A stretch of DNA of 64,000 nt from Heliopora coerulea (taxonomy: Eukaryota > Cnidaria > Anthozoa > Scleralcyonacea > Helioporidae): the NCBI GenBank assembly GCA_030142905.1, contig JASJOG010000288.1, positions 248,001-312,000 of the forward strand, in the 5' to 3' direction. The notes beneath the pieces are model-generated. The model saw only the letters and a program-made list of their open reading frames with translations. It did not search any database and was not told the origin of the DNA. The position numbers and the translations under genes were made by a program. Below, one piece after another: positions 34,289-44,155 of this stretch (positions within the stretch are counted from its first letter, which is position 1; each line of letters starts with the position of its first letter).

Positions 34289-35891
34289 CACTGTGTTTAT
34301 AGTTATTATGCAAAACAGTATTTTTCTCATAAATTGCTCTGGCATGTTGAGCAAGCAATGAAACGTGTGCAAAAAGCTCATAAAAGTGCACTGAAGTAAT
34401 AAAAAATGCATCATTAGTCATGCCAAGCATTCTTTTCGGTATAAATTTAGCTGCTAATAACAAGTAGAGAAGGTGTTTAAAGATATTATGCAATAAGAGC
34501 TATCACAGCAAGATGGATCCAAAACCAGACCTATCACAAAAGGAAAAAGAGTGTGTGACCAAGGAATTGGCAAATCGAAAGTCTACGCTGCAAATAGCCA
34601 AAGTTCTGCAGTGAGATCACCACTCAATCAAGAAGATTGTTGAAACAAGTCACCATGGACATGAGAAACATGTACAGCTGAAGTTCAGAAAGCTGACTGA
34701 ACGCCAACTGTGGGAAATCCATCACCACATTGTGAAGACACCATTAGCAACACGCATGCAAGTATTTAATGCATGTGATATGCCTAAATTATGCTGTGCT
34801 ACTCGTTGCAAAGCGTTACACAAAGTCGCAAGTGTCGGGAAGGCTCCCAAACAACCACCTCTCAACAGGAGACACAAGACAAGAATGGAATGGGCTAAGA
34901 AATACATGGAAGTGGATTTTTCTCGAGTAATATTTATGGATGAATGCCGTGCAACGCTGGATGGACCTGATGGCTGGGCCCAAGGCTGGGTTTTATTGGA
35001 TCACACTCCCCATCCAAATGGCAAGTCAGCAGGGGGGAGGAGGGATCATGTTTTGGGCGGCCATCATTGGCAACACACTAATTGGTCCATTTCGAGTAGG
35101 AGACAGGGTGAAAATCAATGCCAACACTTACAGTGCCTTCCTTGACAAGCATTTTTGACCTTGGTGGAAGAAACAGTCGCTTAGGCTGGAAATCACTAAT
35201 ATTTATGCACAACAATGCTCCTGCTCATGCTGCCAGATACACAACTGATTATTTAAGGAAGATTGGCATTAAATAAGACAACCTAATGATATGGCCTCCC
35301 TGTTCCCCAGACCTCAACCCCGTTGAAAATCTGTGGTTGATGGTGAAGAAAGAGGTGTATGTTGCTGGGAAACAGTACAATTCAACAGATGAGCTTTGGA
35401 ATGTGATTACAATGGCTGCCAATAATGTTAGCAAAGAATCAATTAAAGTTATGACTAGTTCAGTTGATAACAGACTATTAACTGTTATTCAATGGGATGG
35501 AGGTTACATCAACCACTGAGTCAGTTAAATTGTCCTGGTGAGACTTATTTTTGAGTGAATTCACACCTTGAAATTTGTAATCAAATGTTGGATGGCTTAT
35601 TACAAGTAGATCAAATAAAACATTGTTTTTTTTCCTGGAGTGTGTTGTTCATTTATTTGTCAAATCCATGCGTTTTGATATATACTACTAAACATGCATA
35701 ATATCTTTAAACATGATATATAACTAAATTTAGGTTCAAAATATAAAATAGCAGCATGCAATAACAAAAACCGTTTTTATTAAAACGTAAACCAGTAACT
35801 AGAACTGTAGCCAAACCAACACACATATCAATCAAACAGAGGCTGAAAACCTGAGAAATTGTTTAATTGCATAACAACTATAAATACAGTG
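34289..35891 (+). mobile_element. Tc1-like DNA transposon
   Basis: A 1,603-bp element with terminal inverted repeats beginning cactgtgtttatagttatta on the left and ending (reverse complement) cactgtatttatagttgtta on the right. TA dinucleotides flank it at 34287-34288 and 35892-35893. Sub-terminal ttaaagatattatgca at 34478-34493 pairs with tgcataatatctttaa near 35696-35711. It splits the PLE ORF between the RT end (SPAGTGVY) and VYLKNTHTG, so it arrived after the PLE. Confidence 0.9.
34513..35519 (+). pseudogene. Tc1 transposase, inactivated
   Basis: Starts at an ATG inside the element with KPDLSQKEKECVTKELANRK (helix-turn-helix domain), meets an in-frame TGA near 34612, and continues to VIFMDECRATLDGPDGW, which has the first catalytic Asp. 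A frameshift near 35020-35040 leads to MFWAAIIGNTLIGPFRVGD. The segment FMHNNAPAHAARYTTDYLRK has Asn where the second catalytic Asp should be. After a stop near 35275 the reading WPPCSPDLNPVENLW supplies the final Glu. Total length of about 335 codons is right for Tc1. The Asp-to-Asn change, two stops and one frameshift make it dead. Confidence 0.88.
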
Positions 35892-36990
35892 TAAACACCA
35901 GTACCTGCAGGAGAAATTTTTATGTGTAAGAAATGTATTAATGTGTCAGGAAACGTATCTATGGTGAACTTTAAATTCTTGTCAAGTTGGTTAAATTTGT
36001 TCAAAACTAGAGGAATATCAGGAGGCTTAATAAGAACAAGTGTGTCATCCACATAGCGTTTGTAGAATTTTATAATGTCGGAAACAACATTCTTTTCAAA
36101 TTCAGTTAAGATAATATTGGCTAAAACGAGGCCTAGAGAGCATCCGATTGAGACACCACCAGTTTGCTCAAACAATTGATTATTAAACAAGAAGGTGGTT
36201 TTACTGCAGCAGTCTGAAATAAGCTTTTTCAAAGTTCGTTTCTTTACAGTTGTGTTGATTTGGTTTTCATTGTAAATTCGGTCTAAAATTATGTTAACTG
36301 TTTTGGCGAGCGGTACATTAGTAAATAACAACTCAACGTCAAAAGAGACGAATTTGTATCCTTCGGTAAAGATACTTTTGGGTATATTTCTAATATTCGA
36401 AACAACATCGAAAGAATGGGATAAAGAATATTCATTTACCGTCAGAGGATTTAATAGAGATGAAAGAAACTTGCCGACATCGTAATAAGGAGTGTCAATT
36501 GTATCTATAATTGGCCAAAGCATAGGAAGGGAAGAAAATGTTTTGTGTGTTTTAGGGAGACCATGAGCACGTCCAAAATGCGCTGCCTTAGGGCGTAAAG
36601 CAGTGTATTTGTTTTCAGTAAGTTCTCATTTAAGTAGAGTAGAAAGGTATTTTTGTAATGAAGAAAGTCTTGTTTGGGGTTGGATCGGACATTATTTTCT
36701 TAAACTTACTGGAACCTGTGAAAAGAGATCTAACTGAATTTACATAGTCACTTTGTTTCATCAACACTATGCCGTTGCCTTTGTCAGGCTTAAGTATAGC
36801 AAAATCGGTGTTCAGATTTCTAAGTAATCTAATTCGTTTACTGTCTAAATGAAATTCTTTTAAGTCCAAATCAATATAATTATAAGTGAAACTGCGTAGA
36901 GAGTTTTTCACCTTACCTTGCACATAGCATCTTTCTTTAAATACATCTAGGTGTGAGACTTGGTCCCAAATATCTTCAGCAACAGACATG
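35892..36990 (-). pseudogene. PLE reverse transcriptase (copy 1)
   Basis: The minus strand reads VQGKVKNSLRSFTYNYIDLD and LNTDFAILKPDKGNGIVLM near 36760-36830 (the RT fingers motif DKG), then LPKTHK-like sequence near 36545-36575. In the ORF 35828-36523, KFVSFDVELLFTNVPL carries motif A, GVSIGCSLGLVLANI motif B, and YVDDTLVLI near 36040-36070 the catalytic YxDD. It ends at ISPAGTGVY where the Tc1 element begins. A frameshift at about 36625 separates the two pieces. PLE RTs are related to telomerase. Confidence 0.85.
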
Positions 36991-37510
36991 ACCTCAAAAT
37001 GGTTTGGTCAAGTTGGTCATCAGTTAGGTTTTGTCCGGTAAGATTTAGTATGGTTTAATTGGGGTTGTCTGTTAAGCATTCTGCAGTTCGTTTGAGATGG
37101 ATGAGTGTGGAAAGTTTATTCTGATGTCGACGTACAGTCTTGTTATCTTGACAAAGAAGACATTTAATAGAAAAGCAAATGAGTTTGAACTTCATCCATG
37201 TAGTTTCAGTAGAGAGATCTTTCTTTAGTTTTAGAGTTTCATTGGTGAGACTGTTGATGTCAGTTTTCTTTTCTTTGATGGGGTCATTCAATAGCAGGTG
37301 AAGGTAGCGTGTTTGGATCCTCTTCTTCATGAGTGTGATGTTCTTCCATCTTACAAAATTCAGGAAAACTTGATTCTTTTTACAGTCGAGTAAAAACTTT
37401 AGATCAAGCTCAGCTTTCTCCAGTCTTCACAAGTGCCTCTGGTATTTGATGGCAAGTTTATGTAAGTTGGGGTCAGTATTTTGGAGGTTCAACCAAAATC
37501 CAGCACCAGC
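36991..37510 (-). pseudogene. PLE N-terminal region (copy 1)
   Basis: A basic helical segment at 37055-37330 (KKRIQTRYLHLLLNDPIKEK, then TWMKFKLICFSIKCLLCQD) is the N-terminal extension that precedes the RT in this PLE family. Stops at both ends show decay. The copy boundary is at about 37510, where the 3' part of copy 2 begins. Confidence 0.6.
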
Positions 37511-37998
37511 TGACAAGTTGAAGAAATATAAGATAAAACAGACTGAATATCAAAGTCATCTTGATAACTCAAGATTTGAGTAAAATCAAGACAATTATGG
37601 TATTTGCATGATATTTCATCTTTATTTCAAAGACATTTGTCAGACAGACTGATACATAAACATTGTCTAGGTCTATTTATACAGGTGTGGGTACTGTTGA
37701 CGTCACCGTTAAGAAGAGCTAGATCTATTTACAGCAAAAGGATGCTAATTAATTATTTATTGGACAGAGTGAGAAAGTTATCAGTGTGTGTGTGCTGAAA
37801 GATCTAAGTAAAAAGAGAGAGTTCTTTGGAAGCCTTGAGTGCAGAATTTAATTCTGGTTTATCGAATTTGATGCAGAATGCTTCAATTAGGAGAAGTTTG
37901 TTTGTAGTTGTTAAAAATTAGGTTTCTCAGAGAAGAGGATAAGCTTTGTGAGAGGGAACATTGCTAAGTCGGTCATATTGTGTGTGTAAGTTGGCAAG
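37511..37998 (-). mobile_element. PLE copy 2, 3' part only, in tandem with copy 1
   Basis: Direct repeat of 33209-33660: same order ttgaagaaatataagataaa, hammerhead relic, tttatt..ggacagagtgagaaag, and EN 3' end. It acts as the upstream partial copy of a PLE tandem. Confidence 0.8.
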
Positions 37999-38132
37999 AA
38001 ATTTTGTGGGTTTGATGAAATGAAGCAACTATGTAAATTCAGTTAGATCTCTTTTCACAGATTCCAGTAAGTTTAAGAAAATAATGTCTGATCTGACTCC
38101 AACAAGACTTTCTTTATAACAAAAATACCTTT

Positions 38133-39383
38133 ATCAGGGATGGATCCAGCGAATTTAGTGAGGGGTTTCCAAGCACCGCAGGCATGAGAATACTAGGGGG
38201 GTCTGGGTGCATGCTCCCCCGGAAAATTTTGAAATTTTAGATGCTTGGAATTGCAATTTTCTGCATTTTCAGAAGACATTTCATGAAAACATGCAGGTAC
38301 CTTTATTCCTCAAATTGTACCATTTTACCATTACTTACATCTTCCAATAGATATTACTGTACAAACCTTGGAGGCCACAATTTTCCAAGGGTAGTGTTTC
38401 ACAAATCATATTTGTAGCACAAAGGCTGCAAAACTGATTTATGGAGTACTTCCCAAAAAGTTTCATCACAAATAGCTGTACCATACAGCTAGGTTCAGGC
38501 AGATCTCATTCCCAAGCTTAGCAAGAGGTGCATACCAGTACTTCAAAATCGACCTTGATGGCTTGATACACCTGCAGAATGGCAGGTAGGAAGGCTGAAT
38601 GTTCAAAATTATCTTCATACAACAGCAGAATGGTAAGTAGGAAGGCTAAATGTTCAAAATTATCTTCATACAATAGCAGAATTGTAGGTAGGAAGGCTAA
38701 ATGTTCAAAATTATCTTCATACAACAGCAGAATGGCAGGTAGAAAGGCTAAATACATATAGTTCAAAATTAACTTGATAGAGCTGAAGAATTGCAGGTAG
38801 GATGGCCAAATAGTTTGAAATAATTTGATAGCCATGGGAAGTGCACTAGCCATTCATACCTGAACTGTCAATGTTTTCCACCACTCTCAGAAGTCTCCAG
38901 AAAGGGAAAGAGCTGGTCAGGTTTCCAGACATTCTGAATAAAGCGCAATTTTTCTTCCAGAGAGAACCAGCCGATGGTCATGTAAATGAGCCCAATATCA
39001 AAAAAAGAACAATCATATTTGCTACACACGGACTGTCCACATGCAGCCACATTGTAGCACTAATCATTGGTGGGTTTGTGATGGGTTTACCTTAATTCAA
39101 GGTACTTGACCAATAAAATAGTTTTGATGGGTTTCCGTGGGCTTCACTCAAGAAGCACTGGTTTCCGAGTTTCCATGCGATGGCTCATGCCATAAGCGAA
39201 TCCTCTATGCTCATTTGGTTCAATTTTGTGGTGAATTCTGCCAAATTTGGTGCCTGGTGGTGCCAATGGGGAGAAGCGATAATAAACACAATAACAGCAA
39301 GTATATTGTGCATGCTCATTTTTTAAAATTTGATGGGTTACCAGAAACCCAGTGAACTGGTCTGGATCCACCCCTGTTTCTAC
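38133..39383. mobile_element. Non-autonomous DNA transposon (MITE-like) inside PLE copy 3
   Basis: The left end cagggatggatccag and the right end (reverse complement) caggggtggatccag form matching terminal inverted repeats, continuing as aatttagtgaggggtttcc against agttcactgggtttctgg. The PLE RT sequence is continuous across the element (tacctttctactc without it). No transposase is encoded. The cagggg-type end suggests hAT mobilisation, but the target-site duplication is not clear. Confidence 0.72.
38574..38790. repeat. 51-bp minisatellite inside the MITE
   Basis: Three good and two partial copies of a 51-bp unit starting gcagaatggcaggtaggaag. The length is a multiple of three, so it creates a spurious ORF on each strand (17-residue repeats such as MAGRKAECSKLSSYNSR), which I do not regard as a gene. 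Confidence 0.85.
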
Positions 39384-40181
39384 TCTACTTAAATAAGGAG
39401 AACTTACTGAAAATTAATACAATGGTTTATGCCCTAAGGCAGCACATTTTGGACGTGCTCATGGTCTCCCTAAAACACACAAAACATTTTCTTCCCTTCC
39501 TACATTTCAGCCAATTATAGATACAATTGACACTCTGTATTACAATGTCGGCAAGTTTCTTTCATTTTGTTAAATTCTCTGACAGTAAACGAATCTTTAT
39601 TATCTGATTCTTTCGATGCTGTTTCGAATATTAGAAATATACCCAAAAGTATCTTTATTGAAGGATACCAATTCATCTCATTTGACATTGAGTCATTTAC
39701 TAATGTCCCGCTCACCAGAACAGTTAACATAATTTTAGACCGAATTTACAATGAAAACCAAATCAACACAACTTTAAAGAAATGAACTTTGAAAAAGCTT
39801 ATCTAAGACTGCTGCAGTAAAACCACCTTCTTGTTTAACAATCAATTGTTTGAGCAAACCAACAATGTCTCAATGGGATGCTCTCTAGGCCCTGTTTTAG
39901 CCAATATTATCTTAACTGAATTTGAAAAGAATGTTGTTTTTAACCTTATCTGTTCTGACATAAAATTCTACAAACGATATGTTGATGACACACTCGTTCT
40001 TATTAAGCCTTCTGATATTCCTCTAGTTTTGAATAAATTTAACCAACTTGACAAGAATTTAAAGTTCACAGTACATATGTTTCCTGACAGATTGATACAT
40101 TTCTTAGACATAAAAGTTTCTCCTGCAGGTACGAATGTTTATCTTAAAAATACCCACACTGGACAGTATGCACAGTTTTGA
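39384..40181 (+). pseudogene. PLE reverse transcriptase (copy 3)
   Basis: It reads AHGLPKTHKTF-like sequence near 39450-39490, then NIRNIPKSIFIEGYQFISFDIES with motif A near 39630-39700, then a stop at 39782. NNQLFEQTNNVSMGCSLGPV has motif B, and FYKRYVDDTLVLIKP near 39965-40010 the catalytic YVDD. Compared with copy 1, motif A has lost residues around LLFTNV, and motif B reads NNVSMG instead of GGVSIG. Two stops inactivate it. Confidence 0.85.
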
Positions 40182-40930
40182 ACCTTTTTCTCAAAAAATT
40201 GATTGGATAAAATCACTTTTCCATTGCGTAGTTAAAATCTGCGGTTCCAAGAAACTTCTAAACAAACAAATTAACCAACTTATATTCTTTATGTCACGGA
40301 ATGGCTACCCGAAACAAGTAAGAAACTTACTCATCAATAAGCTTAAATGCAAATGTAACTCTGCTGCTTCTCCTTCCTCTCAAACATCATCTACTGATGA
40401 TAATCTTTTTAAAGTTTGGATTCGAATACCTTATCTTGGTAAACAAGGTGAAAATCTAATTAGGTTTTGTGTTTCTAAAATTCGCCGACAACTTAGGCAT
40501 CCCGTGAAATTTATTATCATTTACCACACTAAAAAGCTCTCGTATTTCACGTCAACCAAAGACAAAGTTGTTTACCAGGTTACATGCCCTGGCTGCAATA
40601 AATCTTACATCAGAAAAAACAATCGCTGCCTTCAAATGTGACTTTCTGAACATGCAACATAACATAACAACGCTATTGCACAACATTTTCTTGCTGTATT
40701 GCACAACATTTTCTTGCTGACTTACACACACAATATGACCAACTTAACAACGTTCCCTCTCACAAAGCTTATCCTCTTCTCTGAGAAGCCTAACTTCTAA
40801 TAACTACAAAATCCTCTTTTGCAGCAACTCGACAACTACAAACAAACCTCTCCTAATTGAAGCACTCTGCATGGAATTCAATAAACCAGAATTAAATTCT
40901 GGACTTGAGGCTTCCAAAGAACTATCTCTT
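40135..40930 (+). pseudogene. PLE GIY-YIG endonuclease (copy 3)
   Basis: It continues the RT piece in another frame: LLNKQINQLIFFMSRNGYP, then RIPYLGKQGENLIRFC, then VVYQVTCPGCNKSYIRKNNR. The Gly-Lys-Thr of the YIGKT strand is changed to RKN and a stop follows at 40639. The last codons (EALCMEFNKPELNSGLEASK) are readable near 40858-40915. A short internal duplication (gcacaacattttcttgctg, at about 40676-40720) is also seen. Inactive. Confidence 0.82.
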
Positions 40931-41130
40931 TTTACTTAGATCTTTCAGCACACACACACTGATAACTTTCTCACTCTGTGCAATAAATAATTAATTAGCA
41001 TCCTTTTGCTGTAAATAGATCTAGCTCTTCTTAACAATGACGTCAACAGTACCTACACCTGTATAAATAGACCTAGACAATGTTTATGTATCAGTTTGTC
41101 AGATGATGTCTTTGAAATAAAGACGAAATA

Positions 41131-41780
41131 TCACGCAAATACCATAATTATGTTGCATTTGAGTATGTTGCGGCAGGTTTCTTTGTCCTGCTCTGTCTTA
41201 CGTTGTATGTTGTGATTGATAGTGGCTCTTTCTAAATGTATGCACATCTCTTTCCACATCACTGATGCTTCCTCATGGCAGTGACTTTGTTTGTGTTCAG
41301 AGATACAGGGATTCGACTTTCTCCAGTTCTTAAACCCCTCTTTCCTGCAAAATAAGCTGATGTCTGAGCCAAAGAGTTGACAACAGAAGCAGTGGATGGA
41401 GTCTAAGGAAGGCAAGTACACCAACCAATGGTGTAACAGCTTCTCACCATTTTCTAGCCTCTTGAAAAACCATTCTCCTGACATACTTTGTTTGTTTTTT
41501 TTTTGTAGCTTGGGAATGGTCCATTTTGGTTTTTATGCCAATCTCCATTTTCAAATGATCTGGAACAGGATGTGGTCATGTAGCTATATGGCAAAAGATA
41601 TCCATGTCATATGAACATGGTTTGCACTGTGTGTCATGGACGTCATGTCCTGGGTTGAGGTGAAGTTCAGATTGGGCTTTGGGTGGAACTTTTTGCCAAA
41701 CTTCTTTCTCGCTTTCAAGTTCAATCTCACTTCTTTCAGACTGGGGTTGGGACTCAGCTTCAGGCACAAATTCAACCAAT
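41131..41780 (-). pseudogene. hAT transposase N-terminal TTF zinc finger
   Basis: The minus strand reads WFFKRLENGEKLLHHWLVYL, then SIHCFCCQLF, then GFKNWRKSNPCISEHKQSHCH. This is the TTF-type zinc finger (C-x-C-C and later H) that precedes the catalytic domain in this hAT family. The reading stops at KCNIIMVF where the PLE begins and resumes 8 kb away at 33120 with NPGNLLALMKLL. An acidic upstream piece at 41584-41779 may be the N-terminus. Confidence 0.75.
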
Positions 41781-43687
41781 CCTTTGTCAGCTTCTATATC
41801 ACCCTGAACTACTTAAGTTGAAGAAATCTTTGAAGTGCCATGGCACCCTGCTGGTCCTCTCATTGTCAATCTTGGCACAAACACTTATACACAGCCCCAC
41901 TAAGTCTCAGGATAGGGTGTTTAGGCATGGCTACTTGTGATCTATTCAGTTATTCACCTAGGTAATTCACATCACTATGACCACAGTCAAGAGTTTTGTC
42001 AGTAAGAAAGCGGTCTGTATCTCTTGACAGTCTGTGCAATAAATTCACAGATGTGTCAAATGATATTATGTTTGTAGTCATCGTCATTAACTTTGAATCA
42101 CATGCATGGTTTATATTCTGTTATATTATTTACATCTTTTAAGAGCTATCAGGCAAAAGCTAAACACCGAAATCGGAAGATTATTATCACAGTTGTAACT
42201 TGTAAACAGGAAGCTCCATTGCCATTCAAGCATGAAACCCTAAGTGCCACCTGGGGCAACTGCCCCCTTTGGTCGCCCCCCCCCCCCTCACTTCTACTTA
42301 GGTCACACATATGTCAACATCATGATCTTAGTCTTGGTAGTTCAATGGTTAGAGCATCTCACTGGGGATAGAGCTTGACAATCATTCATCTATCATCCCA
42401 GTACACGCTCTGTGGCCTAATATTGGCAAAAGTCCTTTTGTGAAACAAGGTGTATTCACTTCTTTCAAATTTCCTTCCATTTTGAAAATTGTTGAAATAA
42501 AGCTTGGGATTCCTTGAGTTGTGGTTGAAGCTATCTGGAACACAATGTATCAAGCCATTGCTTGGTTTTGGCGTATTCCTGCCAGAGCTGTGAAAGATCT
42601 GTTCACCGGAAGTAGACATTGAAAAAATGGTAGACCTTTCATCTTACAAAGTTTGGAAACATTTGACCCCTAAGACCAAGGTTTATTGTGCACAGTACAT
42701 TAAGCCATAAGAAGCATGGTGTTATTTCCCTGGGCCTGAATTTTGCCATATCCCCAAACAAAGATATTATCCAGCAACTCAAACCTGCAGTATATCAGTT
42801 TTGATGTGTAGTGGCAACTAGCCATTCCTTCATTGGGAAGACGACACACTCAGTGATTCTGTTCCACATGTTGAGTTTCGTTTGTTTATAGAAGGACTTA
42901 TTAAACCTTTTGCAAATCATATCATTATTCTGTTGGTGATAAGAATGAATGTGCTGTTGCAGCCAAACTAATCCAATCTCAGCCAATGAGAGTGGAGTGG
43001 CTGAAGCAACTAAGGTTAAAGCTTTAATCTGTCAAACTACCAAACTGGCTAATTTTGCACTTGCTCAAAGTGTGAGGTCAGAGAGAAGCTGGTACTGAAA
43101 ATTTCAGCAGTTCCCTTAACCATTTGGCATTTCAAAGAAAATTCAGGTCTGCCATCTACAAGTGTGATGTTAGTTATCTGTCCCTGGGCAACTGACTCCC
43201 ATATTTCTTTATGAAGGAGTACATTCTGAAATGATTAATTTTCTTTCCTGTCATAAAAATGGCTTAATCTGTATGCTGGTCCACAACTGCAGCTACACAT
43301 CTCTTAGAATGTCTTCAATTTTCAGTAAAGATGCAAGGATCCTCTTGTTGAAGAAATGTATTGAAGTTCTTAAAAACTGATAAAAGTGAAGGTAAATTTC
43401 TGTCTTTGGTTCTTCTTAATGACTTCTAAGTCTCTTGAATCTAGGATTGTTGACTTTTAGTAGTGCTACGTTCCCAAAGACTGAACCACTTATTGTCGAC
43501 ATGTTTGACTACTTCTTTGTATTCTGTATCACCAAATCAGCTCATTGTTGCCTTTCTCCTTGTAAATTTATTGAACCTATGGAAAAAGTGTCAGATGCTT
43601 TACCAGCAACATCATTCACTAAGTGGCATGGGCAGCCAACTAAGTAACAATCAATTTAACTGATTACTGTTTCCTACATTCACACCT
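41781..43687. other. Mostly unrecognised; SINE scrap and possible PLE relic
   Basis: A partial SINE (ttggtagttcaatggttagagc) lies at 42333-42375, just after a C run at 42278-42288. Near 42700-42790 the plus strand reads HGVISLGLNFAISPNKDIIQ, which resembles the GLNFA segment upstream of the RT in retroelements of the PLE kind; nothing else confirms it. The remainder shows no gene. Confidence 0.4.
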
Positions 43688-43932
43688 CAAACTGCTTCAA
43701 TCATTATCAATATATAGTGGCTTCCGCTTAGGTCGCACATATATATATCGAATTTGCAACTTAGCTCGCCATCTGAGTCTCGGTAGCTCAATGGTTAGAG
43801 CGTCTAACCGGTCATCAGAAGGTTGCGGGTTCGATCCCCGTCTGGGGCTCAGATATCATTTTCTGAGTATCGAGCTTGAAGATCGTTCATCTACTTCAAT
43901 ATATCCAAGCTCTCATGTTTCCTAAACATCAA
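43688..43932 (+). repeat. tRNA-derived SINE, tandem copy 1
   Basis: The tRNA-like part (43777-43852) has the A box tagctcaatggttagagc and B box ggttcgatccc; the 5' and 3' seven bases (gtctcgg, ctggggc) can pair with G-U pairs. The tail reads tcagatatcattttctgagt and continues to gtttcctaaacatcaaactg. It differs from copy 2 by about 28 extra bases (gtggcttccgcttaggtcgc and on). Confidence 0.85.
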
Positions 43933-44155
43933 ACTGCTTCAATCATTATCAATATATAGATCGAATTTGCAACTTAGCTCGCCATCTGAGTCTCGGTAGC
44001 TCAATGGTTAGAGTGTCTAACCGGTCATCAGAAGGTTGCGGGTTCGATCCCCATCTGGGGCTCAGATATCATTTTCTGAGTATCGAGCTTGAAGATCGTT
44101 CATCTACTTCAATATATCCAAGCTCTCATGTTTCCTAAACATCAAACTGATTCAC
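43933..44155 (+). repeat. tRNA-derived SINE, tandem copy 2
   Basis: Nearly identical to copy 1 from atcgaatttgcaacttagct onward, with single changes such as gagtgtctaacc and ccccatctgg. The shared junction sequence tgcttcaatcattatcaata suggests amplification as a tandem. Confidence 0.85.

Larger units (their letters stand above)
33190..37510 (-). mobile_element. Penelope-like element, copy 1 (most complete)
   Basis: The element has, on the minus strand, an N-terminal region, reverse transcriptase, linker, GIY-YIG endonuclease and a 3'UTR with a hammerhead relic. A second partial copy of the same 3' part follows head to tail at 37511-37998, which is the tandem (pLTR-like) arrangement of PLEs; 33209-33660 and 37524-37960 are direct repeats. 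It interrupts the hAT gene and is itself interrupted by the Tc1 element at 34289-35891. Confidence 0.82.
38000..41150 (+). mobile_element. PLE copy 3, inverted, 5'-truncated
   Basis: The plus strand begins near 38005 inside the RT fingers (VLMK-like, then VNSVRSLF), is interrupted by a MITE at 38133-39383, and resumes with RT, linker, endonuclease, 3'UTR and hammerhead relic up to about 41140. It is in inverted orientation to copies 1 and 2, the usual companion arrangement of PLEs. It ends where the hAT reading resumes on the minus strand. Confidence 0.8.

Noticed and set aside
38579..38761. A repeat protein encoded by the plus-strand ORF
   Set aside because: The ORF is only the translation of a 51-bp minisatellite inside a non-coding MITE; the other strand is equally open.
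43777..43852. A tRNA gene
   Set aside because: The cloverleaf is weak (many G-U pairs, poor anticodon stem, no U before the anticodon), and the same unit with a common tail occurs at several places. It is a SINE head, not a tRNA gene.
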